Source of the DNA: Acidobacteriota bacterium
GTDB taxonomy: Bacteria > Acidobacteriota > Terriglobia > Acidiferrales > UBA7541
NCBI GenBank assembly: GCA_003224085.1
Contig: QHYK01000065.1
Location: 1 to 55,291 of the forward strand
Reading direction: 5' to 3'
DNA length: 55,291 bases
How positions within the stretch are numbered: position 1 is the stretch's first letter; every line of letters starts with the position of its first letter. Shown here piece by piece: positions 1 to 8,650 of this stretch. A program made the translations under genes and the position numbers. The notes under the pieces are model-generated. The model was not told the DNA's origin. It ran no database searches and saw nothing but the letters and a program-made list of their open reading frames with translations.

Positions 1-135
1 AAGCTTGGCCAAACAGCTGGGCTTGGACGCACTGCGGGAGAGCCGACAAGGGTAATACGCGGGCTGCTCCTTCAATTTCTTTCCGTTCAGCTACTTACCT
101 CTGTTTTTTCGGAATCCCGAGTAAACTCCCGCTAG
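1..135 (+). mobile_element. right end of a truncated IS1634/IS4-type element
   Basis: Positions 2-55 read in frame as the last 17 residues of a protein (SLAKQLGLDALRESRQG, then TAA), plausibly a transposase C-terminus. The stop lies in GGGTAATAC (50-58). The end of the neighbouring element has the same nine bases (811-819), and in both copies exactly 77 bases separate them from the terminal CTAG. The last 16 bases here (120-135, AGTAAACTCCCGCTAG) are identical to the right end of the second element (881-896). The bases in between are largely different, so the two ends belong to related but not identical elements. The left part is outside the window. The family assignment is inferred from the neighbouring copy. 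Confidence 0.55.
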
Positions 136-896
136 CCGGAGTTTACTGCGAGTGCGCTCCCGAACCTTTGCGCATTCCCACTAAATCATTCCATCCGTAG
201 GAGTTAGGTCGGTTTCCCTTCTTTGATTATGTATTACCCCTGATGGCTAGCCTGGTCAAAAAGAAAAAGGGCCACCGCCTCTACTACTACCTCGTCGAAA
301 GCGCCCGCGTCGACGGTAAACCCCGCATCGTCCAGCAAGCCTATCTGGGCACCGCCGAAAAACTCGCCCAACTCCTCCAGCAAAACACCGCCCCCGTCCC
401 TCTCTCCGCCACCTTGCGAGACTTCGGTCTTCCCGGCGCCTTGTGGCTGGCTGCCAAACAGTCCGGCGTGTGGCCGCTACTGGAATCCCTGTGGCCCTCT
501 CCGCGTTCCGGCCCCGGCCCGGCTCACTACCTGCTGCTCGCCGCCATTCACCGCATCGGCGATCCCGGTCCGAAGACCGAAGTCAGCAACTGGTACGAGC
601 AGACCATCCTCGCTTCCGAGTGGGGTTTTCCTGCCGAGCGCTTTACTTCGCAAGCCTTCTGGGACGCCTTCGAACAGATTTTGCCGGAGCAGAGCGAGAC
701 CGTGGCTCCCGCAGAAGATCCTCTGGATCGTGCGCAGTTGCGTTTACTCGGACTGTGGAAGGAGAAGCAACTGGTCGTTTACCGGCTGCTGGCTGCAGAT
801 TACCCACCGCGGGTAATACCAACCGGACGCCTTAAACTGCACAAAAAAGAACTCTTAGGGAATCTGCCCACCGAACCCGCAGTAAACTCCCGCTAG
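132..896 (+). mobile_element. internally deleted IS1634/IS4-type element
   Basis: The element is bounded by terminal inverted repeats. The left end 132-150 (CTAGCCGGAGTTTACTGCG) matches the reverse complement of the right end 878-896 at 18 of 19 positions. It holds the first ~190 codons of a transposase, then jumps at about 800-811 to sequence resembling the region around the transposase stop of the preceding copy (GGGTAATAC, 811-819). At 765 bp it is less than half the usual size of a full IS1634-type element (~1.6 kb, from family knowledge). It could be moved only in trans. CTAG 132-135 is shared with the end of the upstream copy, so no separate left target duplication is visible. Confidence 0.7.
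243..896 (+). pseudogene. transposase, N-terminal remnant (IS1634/IS4-like)
   Basis: The start MASLVKKKKGHRLYYYLVES followed by 'RVDGKPRIVQQAYLG' is characteristic of the N-terminal region of IS1634-type DDE transposases. The recognisable part runs to about residue 188 ('RAQLRLLGLWKEKQLVVYRLL'), just where the catalytic RNase H-like fold with the first catalytic Asp would begin. The last ~28 codons read through the element's right end in a shifted frame and are not homologous protein. All catalytic residues are therefore missing and the product cannot transpose DNA. The stop codon lies inside the right inverted repeat. ATG 243 is the only sensible start; no strong ribosome binding site is visible. 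Confidence 0.75.
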
Positions 897-939
897 GGAT
901 ATTCGATTTCGATTAACCTCAAGGGTAGGGGATATTCTC

Positions 940-1518
940 ATGAATCAAGGAGCCTGGTGGTTCGGCCTGTCTATTCTGCTGATTACGGGACTCATCCTCC
1001 TGTGCCTTCACCAGCCACGTATTGCCGAGATGTTTCACCAGCATGTCCGCGACCGTCCCCGGCGACGTCTGTTTCTTGCCACGGTAGGGTTCTTCCTGAC
1101 TTTGGGCCTGGCGCGGGCGATGGCATACGCTGCTGGGCACAATATTGGCCCGTTTCATTACATCTACATTCGCGGCACTCACGTGCACCACTTGGTTTGG
1201 GGGATTCTCCTTTTGTTGGTGGTCGGATTTTGCTGGTTGATCGAGGTGGGCACAGGCACGAAGGTGTCGTCTCTTTTCGCGAGCCGTCTGATGTCGCTGC
1301 TTTACGGTGTCGGTGCCGCACTCACTCTGGATGAGTTCGCGCTTTGGCTCAACCTTGAGGACAAAGTTTATTGGACGCGGGAGGGCCGGGCTAGCCTCGA
1401 GGCCATCCTGATCTTCGCCGCCGCACTGCTCATTGGCATCTGGGGCCGCGGCTTCCTTAAGGCGCTTGGTCGCGAACTCTTCCGCCCACGACGCAAAAAG
1501 GCGGAGACCGACCCCTAA
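940..1518 (+). CDS. conserved integral membrane protein of unknown function
   Basis: This 192-residue protein has about five hydrophobic segments: residues ~6-22, 45-64, 82-102, 112-130 and 147-167. A striking HVHHLVWG motif lies at ~80-87 at the start of the third segment. A short basic tail (RPRRKKAE) suggests a cytoplasmic C-terminus. The ATG is preceded by a good purine-rich site (AAGGGTAGGGGA, 921-932). I recognise no enzyme family. The clustered histidines next to a membrane segment could bind a metal or haem, but that is only inference. The last four bases overlap the end of the convergent gene at 1515-1895, so transcription from the two sides meets here. Confidence 0.75.
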   Translation: MNQGAWWFGLSILLITGLILLCLHQPRIAEMFHQHVRDRPRRRLFLATVGFFLTLGLARAMAYAAGHNIGPFHYIYIRGTHVHHLVWGILLLLVVGFCWLIEVGTGTKVSSLFASRLMSLLYGVGAALTLDEFALWLNLEDKVYWTREGRASLEAILIFAAALLIGIWGRGFLKALGRELFRPRRKKAETDP

Positions 1519-1895
1519 CTCTCGAGCATCTGCTGTTTGTGCCACCACTCTCGAAGGCGCGTGCACTTTCCTTTGTCGTCGAGGGCAACAACCAAGATTC
1601 CATCCAGCTTGGTTTTGTGCCCTTGAGGAGCGATAACAAACGAAGCCCACCAACGAGCAATTCCAAGCTCTTGGGTTAGTGACAGGATTTCGTACCCAAA
1701 TTGAACTTGCTCTTCCGTTCGCGCCACATGGGTCCAATACTCAAGAATGGCCTGGTGCCCGCGCATTGGTTCGAGAAAAGGTGTTACTTGGTAGGTGCCC
1801 TCTTCCGAATAGAGCTCGGCCGCGGACTCGGCGTCGCGTGACTTCCAGGCTCGGCCGTACTTGTCCAGCCAGGCCGAAAATGTTTCTCGTGTCAT
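1515..1895 (-). CDS. SnoaL-like / NTF2-fold protein
   Basis: This 126-residue protein has the layout of the SnoaL-like NTF2 fold. An N-terminal helix (FSAWLDKYGRAWKSRDAESAAELYSEEG) is followed by beta strands and the motifs 'MRGHQAILEYWTH' and 'FVIAPQGHKTKLDGILVVALDDKGKCTRLREWWHKQQ', typical of small cone-shaped enzymes and ligand-binding proteins annotated as nuclear transport factor 2 family. The specific substrate cannot be told. The protein has no signal peptide and is probably cytoplasmic. The gene appears monocistronic. It converges with the membrane protein gene and shares four bases with its end. Confidence 0.8.
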   Translation of the reverse strand: MTRETFSAWLDKYGRAWKSRDAESAAELYSEEGTYQVTPFLEPMRGHQAILEYWTHVARTEEQVQFGYEILSLTQELGIARWWASFVIAPQGHKTKLDGILVVALDDKGKCTRLREWWHKQQMLES

Positions 1896-2065
1896 AGCTG
1901 TGCCTCTCCGTCAGCCTCTGTCTGTCTTCGCTACTTTTGCACAGTCGTGCACAGCTTTCCACAAGGAGACTTTCAGAAAGCCCTTGCCAGGCCAGATGGG
2001 GAGGTTTATCTTCCGTGCCAGATTGAGCCGGGAAGCCTAAGAAACTTTGCGGCACAATTGAAAGG

Positions 2066-2095
2066 GGGCGCAACAGTCTAACGGCTGATGCGCCC
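2066..2095 (+). other. stem-loop followed by a T-run upstream of the first propeller gene
   Basis: GGGCGCA (2066-2072) pairs perfectly with TGCGCCC (2089-2095). An inner CAG/CTG pairing beyond an A-A mismatch extends the stem. A short T-run (CTTTTTGG, 2101-2108) lies just downstream on the plus strand. This looks like an intrinsic terminator, but the only gene directly upstream runs the other way, so it may instead be a leader attenuator for the gene starting at 2231. The rest of 1896-2230 shows no gene. Confidence 0.4.
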
Positions 2096-2230
2096 TCAGT
2101 CTTTTTGGGGCCGCGTTCAAGCTCGCCTTGTCTGCATATTCGCCTCGATATGTCTTTTGGCATTTGCTCGCTTTTGGCCGCCAGAGGATCCTCTCCGATT
2201 TGCCGCCCGAACTTGAAGGGGAGACGCGCT

Positions 2231-5200
2231 ATGAAACTTAAAGTGGCACTCTGTTTTGCATTTGTCTTGGCCATGCGAATCCCGACGCCCAGGATCTCCT
2301 ACGCGCAGGACGTTCCCCCGTCGCTGTATTCGGAAATGAAGTGGCGAATGATCGGGCCATTTCGCGCGGGCAAAGTAAATGGGGTAGCAGGCGCGCCGGG
2401 AAATCCCGCTGTTTATTACCTGGGTGCCGACGGGGGAGGCATTTGGAAAACTACGGATGGCGGCGTCACGTGGAAGCCGATTTTTGATGGAGAGTCTTCG
2501 CCTTCCATTGGAGCGCTGGCCGTTGCGCCGTCGAATCCCAACATTATTTATGCGGGAACGGGAGTGAACACGGTCTACGGCGATGTCACCTACGGAAATG
2601 GCATGTACAAATCCACCAATGGCGGGGAAACGTGGCAGCACCTGGGATTGCAAGATACGCAGCATATTGCCCGCATCCTGGTGGATCCTCGAAACCCAGA
2701 CATCGTGCTGGTAGCGGCGATTGGGCATCCCTATGGGCCGAATGAAGAGCGCGGCGTTTTCCGGTCCACAGATGGCGGGAAGAGTTGGAAGAAGGTTTTG
2801 TTCAAGGATAACACCACGGGAGCGGTCGATCTTTGTTTCGAGCCCGGCAACCCGAGAGTCGTCTACGCGACGTTGTGGCACTTGATCTGGAAGCCGACCG
2901 TAAAAGATCAACCGTTTGAGCCGGGCAGCGGGCTTTACAAATCGAGAGATGGCGGAATCACTTGGACACAAATTACGGGAAACGGGCTTCCAACAGAAAA
3001 CTGGGGACGCTCGGGCGTTGCGGTGGCGCCGGGAATGCAGGGGAAACGCGTTTACTTGATTATTGAAGCGAAGGAGAAAAAAGGCGGCCTGTTCCGTTCG
3101 GATGACGGCGGGGTCACGTGGCAGACAATAACCGAAGACCGGCGCATCGAAACGTCTTGGTACATGGGAGAGATTTTCCTAGATGCGAAGAATCCAGACG
3201 TGGTGTATGTGCCATTACAGAATTTCTACCGGTCAACCGATGGAGGAAAGAGTTTCACGGCAATAAAAGGAGCGCCGGGCGGCGATGATTACCACACCAT
3301 GTGGATTGATCCGACGAATCCGCAAAGAATGATTCTTGGCACAGACCAAGGGGCAACCATCACCATGAATGGCGCCGAGACGTGGAGCCCTTGGTACAAC
3401 CAGCCAACCGGGGAATTCTATCGAGTGGCAACCGACCACCGGTTTCCGTATTGGGTGTACGGGCCGCAACAGGACAGCGGCACAGCGGGAATCGCGAGCC
3501 GCGGGAACAACGGACAGATCACGGAACGGGATTGGTATCCCGCAGGTCCGGGAGAAAGCGGATATACCATTCCGGACCCGTTGGACCCCCACGTGGTCTA
3601 CAATGCGGGACCGGGTGGCAGTGTGGTCCGGCTCTCCAAGACTACCGGGCAAGTGCGTGATATCTCGCCAGCTCCAATTCTTCAAGGAACCAGATACCGT
3701 TTCAACTGGACAATCCCTATGGTTTTTTCGCCACAGGATCCGCACTTGCTCTATCTGGGGACGCAGTTTTTGATGAAGACGAGCAATGCAGGCACAAGTT
3801 GGGACGAAGTCAGTCCAGATTTGACGCGGATTCGTGCGGATGAGAAGGATTCCAAGAAACGGCGCGGAACGATCCTAACGATTGCGCCGTCGGCGGTAAG
3901 AGAAGGAGTGATCTGGGTTGGGACCGACGATGGAAACATCCAGGTCACGAAAGATGGTGGAAAGGCCTGGAAAAATGTGACCCCAACCGCGGTAACGGAA
4001 TGGAGCGTCGTAAGCATCCTTGAAGCATCGCACTTCGACTCCGGAACCGGATATGCGGCGGTGAATCGCAATAGTTTGGATGATCTGCGTCCGCTCATTT
4101 TGCGGACGCGCGACTTTGGCGAAAGCTGGCAAGAAATTGTCAGCGGAATCGGCGAGAAAGATTTTGCGCGAACGGTACGCCAAGATCCTGTTCGCCAAGG
4201 TTTGCTGTATGCGGGAACGGAAAAGGGCGTTTACGTTTCGTTCGACGATGGCGATCACTGGCAATCGCTGCGGCTCAACATGCCGGTCGTGTCGATTCAC
4301 GATTTAGCGATTGAGCAAGACGATTTGGTGGCCGCGACGTATGGGCGCTCGTTCTGGATTCTCGATGATGTGACGCCGCTTAGGCAAATTAGTACGGGAA
4401 TGGCGGCGGGCGCAGCGCATCTATTTGCTCCGAGGACGGCAATCCGCGTACGGCGCGACGAGAATCAAGACACACCGCTGCCGCCGGAAGTCCCGGCCGG
4501 AAAAAATCCGCCGGACGGGGCGATCATTAACTATTATCTTCCGCCGAATTTCTCGGGCGAAGTGCAGGTGGAAATCCGCGATGAGTCGGGAAACAGGATT
4601 CACAGTTATTCGAGCGCGCCAATCCCAAAGGAAGAAGGCGAGCTGCCATTTGTGGCGGAATACTGGCTCGCGCATCCGCAGCCGCTTTCCAAGTCACCGG
4701 GGATGCATCGGTTTGCGTGGAACCTGCGCTATACCGATCCACAGGCGGTGCACGCGCAATCTCCTTACAACTATCCGATTGCGGCCATCGTGGGCTCGAC
4801 ACCGCTGCCGCCTGAAGGACCGCTTGTTTTGCCAGGACCATACAAAGTTCGATTAACGGCAGGCGACCAAGTGTGGGAGCAGCCCCTCGAAGTAAAGCAG
4901 GACCCTCGAGTTCACGCAGCGCGAAATGAATTGGAGAGTGCACTGGACCTGCAACTGAAAAGTTCTGCTGTGCTGGGGCGGAACTATGATGCCTACCAAC
5001 AGGTGAAGCAATTGCGCGCGCGCCTCAGTGAGCTGATGAAGCGGCCCAAGGAAGACCCGGTTGCGGGTGCCGCTAAAGCTTTGGATGAAAAGGCAGGCGC
5101 TCTGGAAGGCGAGGCCACACCGCTTCTGGAAACTCCCAAAGGGATGAGCCTGATGGCGGTGAATGACAGTCTAACGGCTTTGATTGCGCTCGTGGATGGA

Positions 5201-5395
5201 GCGGACTTCGCGCCTTCCGAGCAGTCGTTTGCGGCATTTCGCCGGGTTTGCCAAGGATGGAAAGAGGAAATTGCTGATTGGCGGGAGTTGAAGATTAAAG
5301 ACGTCGAAGCGCTCAACACGCTGCTCGGCAAGAACAATCTTGCGCCGGTGGCGAGCATGCCGGCGGTTGCGGCAGACATTTCGTGCGGGAATTGA
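2231..5395 (+). CDS. secreted Asp-box beta-propeller protein (VPS10/sortilin-like)
   Basis: This protein of about 1,054 residues carries an N-terminal signal peptide ending near SYAQ (residues ~1-27). At least nine Asp-box turns follow (pattern S/T-x-D-G-G-x-T/S-W, for example TTDGGVTW, STNGGETW, STDGGKSW, SRDGGITW, SDDGGVTW, TKDGGKAW), spread over two large propellers up to 'YGRSFWILDDVTPL'. The last ~350 residues hold a beta-sandwich-like region and a helical tail. Acidobacteria and related bacteria encode many such proteins, usually annotated sortilin-like or glycosyl-hydrolase-like; their substrates are unknown. I chose ATG 2231 because GAAGGGGAGA precedes it and the signal peptide follows directly; an in-frame start at 2105 adds an implausible extension. 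A paralogue lies at 9538-12762. Confidence 0.85.
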   Translation: MKLKVALCFAFVLAMRIPTPRISYAQDVPPSLYSEMKWRMIGPFRAGKVNGVAGAPGNPAVYYLGADGGGIWKTTDGGVTWKPIFDGESSPSIGALAVAPSNPNIIYAGTGVNTVYGDVTYGNGMYKSTNGGETWQHLGLQDTQHIARILVDPRNPDIVLVAAIGHPYGPNEERGVFRSTDGGKSWKKVLFKDNTTGAVDLCFEPGNPRVVYATLWHLIWKPTVKDQPFEPGSGLYKSRDGGITWTQITGNGLPTENWGRSGVAVAPGMQGKRVYLIIEAKEKKGGLFRSDDGGVTWQTITEDRRIETSWYMGEIFLDAKNPDVVYVPLQNFYRSTDGGKSFTAIKGAPGGDDYHTMWIDPTNPQRMILGTDQGATITMNGAETWSPWYNQPTGEFYRVATDHRFPYWVYGPQQDSGTAGIASRGNNGQITERDWYPAGPGESGYTIPDPLDPHVVYNAGPGGSVVRLSKTTGQVRDISPAPILQGTRYRFNWTIPMVFSPQDPHLLYLGTQFLMKTSNAGTSWDEVSPDLTRIRADEKDSKKRRGTILTIAPSAVREGVIWVGTDDGNIQVTKDGGKAWKNVTPTAVTEWSVVSILEASHFDSGTGYAAVNRNSLDDLRPLILRTRDFGESWQEIVSGIGEKDFARTVRQDPVRQGLLYAGTEKGVYVSFDDGDHWQSLRLNMPVVSIHDLAIEQDDLVAATYGRSFWILDDVTPLRQISTGMAAGAAHLFAPRTAIRVRRDENQDTPLPPEVPAGKNPPDGAIINYYLPPNFSGEVQVEIRDESGNRIHSYSSAPIPKEEGELPFVAEYWLAHPQPLSKSPGMHRFAWNLRYTDPQAVHAQSPYNYPIAAIVGSTPLPPEGPLVLPGPYKVRLTAGDQVWEQPLEVKQDPRVHAARNELESALDLQLKSSAVLGRNYDAYQQVKQLRARLSELMKRPKEDPVAGAAKALDEKAGALEGEATPLLETPKGMSLMAVNDSLTALIALVDGADFAPSEQSFAAFRRVCQGWKEEIADWRELKIKDVEALNTLLGKNNLAPVASMPAVAADISCGN

Positions 5396-5450
5396 GAGAG
5401 CGCGCAGGACGGCTTGGGCGGGAATTTCCAGGCCTTGAGAAAATCCGAGC

Positions 5451-6014
5451 TTAGGATGGAGGCGCAGGTTTTTGCAGTTCGGCCAGGTCCGCCAGGACTT
5501 CCGCGCTGTGTTTTGCGGGATCGACCTTCAGATACACCTTTCGAATCACGCCTGCCGGATCGATAAGAAAGGTGTGGCGCGCGGAAAGTTTGGCCACGCC
5601 AAGATCCACTACGGAGCCGTAGCGCGCGGAAAGTTCGCAGTGCGGGTCAGCAAGCAGCTTGAAATGCAAACCTTCGGCGGCGCAGAACTTTTCGTGGGAA
5701 GCCTCATCCTGGCCGCTGACTCCGAGGATGACCGCGTTTTTCTGCTCGTAAAGCGCGAGGTCATGCTGGAAATTGCGCGCCTCTTTAGTGCAGCCGCCGG
5801 TGAAGTCCTTAGGGTAGAAATACAAGACGACCCACCGGCCGCGAAAATCGCGCAAGTTCAGAGGTTTGCCGTCTTGCGCGCTCAAAGTAAAGTCCGGCGC
5901 AGGCGTCCCCGCCTCGGGTGCTTTGGGAGCATGGCGCGCGGCACGGACGGCAGTAATTCCGACAACCAACAGGACCGCAACAATAATGGCAATAGAGATG
6001 GTCAACATTCTCAT
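5451..6014 (-). CDS. membrane-anchored peroxiredoxin, BCP/AhpC-TSA family
   Basis: This 187-residue protein starts with a transmembrane anchor (residues ~4-25) and continues with a thioredoxin-fold peroxiredoxin domain (~36-180). The peroxidatic cysteine is C75 in YPKDFTGGCTKEARNF, the position occupied by PGCT in typical BCP enzymes. The family's usual resolving cysteine five residues later is replaced by R80. C111 (KFCAAEG) and C126 remain as candidates for an alternative resolving residue. The likely role is thiol-dependent reduction of hydroperoxides at the periplasmic face of the inner membrane. The PagL-like gene ends its frame upstream at 6608 and stops at 6021, so the two genes are six bases apart and probably co-transcribed. 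Confidence 0.88.
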   Translation of the reverse strand: MRMLTISIAIIVAVLLVVGITAVRAARHAPKAPEAGTPAPDFTLSAQDGKPLNLRDFRGRWVVLYFYPKDFTGGCTKEARNFQHDLALYEQKNAVILGVSGQDEASHEKFCAAEGLHFKLLADPHCELSARYGSVVDLGVAKLSARHTFLIDPAGVIRKVYLKVDPAKHSAEVLADLAELQKPAPPS

Positions 6015-6020
6015 CCCGCG

Positions 6021-6608
6021 CTATTCCTTTTGGCTGAACCAGCCGAAACCGAAACGCAGTTGGACCGTGTTGATACCCGGATTGGGAGTCGCCAGGCCGG
6101 CATTCGAAATGTGCATGAAGCGGAGCTCGGTGCTCAGGTTGTGCTTGCTGCGCAGAAAATGCACACCGACGGCGCCGCTGCTCGTGAAATTGATCCCCGA
6201 AGTTCCCGCAGGAACTTGCGTGTTGGTGAAAAGCGTGCCGCCGCCAATTTCGAGATAGGGAACGACGCTCCCGCGCGTATCGAACGCCCATTTAAATGCG
6301 AATGGATTCACGGCAACCCCATAGGCGGTATTCTGCTTTTGAAAAACCAGGAAGGCCGGCACGGCTTCAACGGCATATTCCAGGCGGCCTCGGAGAAAGC
6401 TGGGCCCGTGAGGTGCGCTCAGAATCAGGCCATAGCGCAGGCCGATATTCCAAACGCCGTCGCTGGACTGGCTTCCATTCGTGCCATGACCTCCGCCGGT
6501 CCAAATCTGGACTTCGTGCTGACCCTCGACCGGACCGGCTTGCGACCGGGCCACCGGCACAAGGACAAAGAGCGCAAGAGGTAGAAGAGCCGAAATGGTC
6601 CTGCCCAA
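6021..6608 (-). CDS. PagL-like acyloxyacyl hydrolase / lipid A deacylase family outer-membrane protein
   Basis: The 195-residue product has a signal peptide (residues ~1-24, ending VARSQA) followed by beta-barrel-like alternating strands. It carries the family signature HISNAGLATPNPGIN near the C-terminus. In Pseudomonas PagL the triad is His126, Ser128 and Glu140 (recalled). Here His (~166) and Ser (~168) are kept, but the residue at the Glu position is Asn, so lipid A deacylase activity is uncertain. I chose the TTG at 6608 because AAGGGAG lies just upstream and the signal peptide starts at once. An upstream ATG at 6746 would add 46 non-homologous residues and overlap the next gene. Confidence 0.72.
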   Translation of the reverse strand: MGRTISALLPLALFVLVPVARSQAGPVEGQHEVQIWTGGGHGTNGSQSSDGVWNIGLRYGLILSAPHGPSFLRGRLEYAVEAVPAFLVFQKQNTAYGVAVNPFAFKWAFDTRGSVVPYLEIGGGTLFTNTQVPAGTSGINFTSSGAVGVHFLRSKHNLSTELRFMHISNAGLATPNPGINTVQLRFGFGWFSQKE

Positions 6609-6723
6609 CGAAAAATCTCCCTTGGTTGATTCGATTCTGGGTCTCGGAATGGGATGCACAGAAGATACAGAAAAACGAACCGAAAGGCGACTCTCTAATT
6701 CCAGTGCTTGCCGGGGTAAGAAT

Positions 6724-7011
6724 TCATTTGAGATATGTGCGCACAATCTGGATCACGCCGTCGGCGGCCTCTTCTGAGGACTTGGAGTTGCGGGGCATGT
6801 GGTTGCGGATGTGGTCTTCCATCAGTTCGGCCATAAGGCTGTTGATTGCGCCGCGGGCGGCGGAAAGGCGCTGGAGAACTTCGAAGCAAGAATCGTCTTT
6901 GTTGAGCGCGCGCAGGACGCTTTCCAGCTGGCCGATCACTTTCTGTTCATCCAGTTGTAACCACTCCCGGTTTAGTTTGGACCAGGCTGGGAATACCACG
7001 GCAGTGTCCAT
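6724..7011 (-). CDS. CsoR/RcnR/FrmR-family metal- or formaldehyde-sensing repressor
   Basis: The 95-residue all-helical protein matches the family that ends '..LMAEVLESHIR...VRAYLK' in E. coli FrmR. The recognisable core is DDSCFEVLQRLSAARGAINSLM, then AELMEDHIRNHM and the terminal IVRTYLK. Sensor residues of this family are visible as C42, H67 and H71. The first-helix position usually filled by a further ligand is not obvious. Members are tetrameric DNA-binding repressors that leave the operator on binding Cu(I), Ni/Co or formaldehyde; which ligand applies here cannot be read. ATG 7011 fits the family length; an upstream start at 7104 would overlap the divergent porin gene. Confidence 0.75.
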   Translation of the reverse strand: MDTAVVFPAWSKLNREWLQLDEQKVIGQLESVLRALNKDDSCFEVLQRLSAARGAINSLMAELMEDHIRNHMPRNSKSSEEAADGVIQIVRTYLK

Positions 7012-7039
7012 TTGAGGAAATCTCGTCGGGGAAAAGCTG

Positions 7040-8467
7040 ATGCTTCGGAGTGTTTCAAACTCGGTTTGGTTGCGGCTCCTCACCGCCTGGCTATTTCTGT
7101 TCATCGGTACGGCAGGTCTGAGGGCTCAAGACGAGCCGAAAAAACCTGAGCCCGCAAATCCCGAAACGCCAGGCGAAGCGCTCGACGATCCGATGCCAAC
7201 GATGTTCCCCCATTTGGAGACGGACCACCTATAGCTTTCCGGGCAGTCGAATTTCATCTTTCAGACGCATCCTCCTTTCCACGCCGCCTACAGTGGAATA
7301 AACAGCCTGAATCCGAATTATGAGAAAGCGACGTCACGAGTTCTGACGTTGTACACCGGGTTTCAGCTCAACGATTCAACTGAATTTCTCGTGGACATTG
7401 AAGAAGCGGGCGGAGCGGCGCTGAGCACGGGTCTCGGTCTCGCTGGCAATACCGATTTGGATATCGTTCGCAACCCCTTGCTCAGTAAAGCGCCCTATCT
7501 TGGCCGCGGGATGATCCACAAAGTATTCGCCTTGAGCAAGGATAAGGTCGCAAATGAACGCAACTTCTTGTCGCTGTTCAGGGAACTTCCGCGACGGCGC
7601 TTGGAATTTCGCTTTGGCAAATTCAGCATGGTGGATTTCTTCGATCAGAATTCGGCAGGCTCGGATACCCATTTCCAATTTACGAACTGGACGGTCGACA
7701 ATAATGGCGCTTATGACTACGCCGCAGAGACGCGCGGCTACACGGTCGGCCTCACGGCGGACTACGAAGACCGTAATTGGGGATTCCGTTTCGCCGAAGG
7801 GCTCATGCCGAAGGTGGCCAATGGCATTGATTTGGTGTGGAAGCCCTGGCAGGCCCATGCCGAAAATCTCGAGTACGAACTAGGTCACGGGGTGATTCCG
7901 AAAAAAGCGGGTGTCATCAGATTGCTGGCTTTCGCGAATTACGCAAACATGGGCATTTATCGCCATGTGATCGCGCAATTTCAGAAAGGCCTTGTTGCCA
8001 GGCTGGACATAACCAACCATCCTTGGCACATCACGCGCAAATACGGCTTCGGCATTAACCTGGAGCAAAACCTGACTGGTAATCTCACCGCTTTCGGCCG
8101 TTTTGAATGGGGCAATGGCAAAACGGAATCTTTCGCCTACACTGAAGTCGATCAGACTTTCGCGGGAGGCATAGGCGTTAATGGCGCTTTATGGCATCGC
8201 GTATACGACCGTGCTGGCCTGGCCGTGGTGACCAATGGAATTTGCAAAGACCATCAGATTTATCTCGCCGATGGGGGACTCGGTTTCCTGCTCGGTGATG
8301 GCGCGCTTCGTTATGGCCGAGAAAACATCGTCGAAACCTATTACACGGCGCACGTTTGGCGCGGAATCTATGTGGCTCCCGGCCTCCAACACATCAACAA
8401 CCCGGGCTATAACCGGGATCGCGGCCCCGTGCTGGTGCCGTCTTTCAAATTGCATCTTGAATTCTGA
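7040..8467 (+). pseudogene. OprB-like carbohydrate-selective porin, interrupted by an in-frame TAG
   Basis: Codons 1-64 encode a signal peptide (MLRSVSNSVWLRLLTAWLFLF..RAQ) and a mature N-terminus. Codon 65 (7232-7234) is TAG. The same frame then continues without a gap through LSGQSNFIFQTHPPFHAAYSGINSL and ~410 codons of beta-barrel sequence to LHLEF. OprB-like porins usually have Trp or another aromatic at this point ('..W.SGQ.N.I.Q.HP.F..PY.G..SL', recalled), so a single TGG to TAG change is the simplest explanation. No frameshift or deletion is visible and the rest is undamaged, so the loss is recent, a sequencing error, or read through by a suppressor. The ATG follows GGGGAAAAGCTG. If made, it would admit sugars across the outer membrane. 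Confidence 0.8.
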
Positions 8468-8650
8468 GACCGCTGCCCTCATCCCAAAACTGCCAACTTC
8501 CGGCAAGCCCAAGCAAAATGTCTTGGCAGCGCGGGGAAAGTTTGCTAACTAAGTGGGGCCGGCTTCGTCCGTATGACAAAGGTCTGGCCCGAGTCCTTTC
8601 TGTCTGCCGTCGAGCCAATTCGAGTCACTTAGCCTGTTCTGGGGGAGCGT

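Noticed and set aside
5472-6584. 370-codon open frame on the plus strand
   Set aside because: It is antisense to the peroxiredoxin and PagL-like genes, whose families are recognisable; its protein is low in hydrophobic order and matches nothing.
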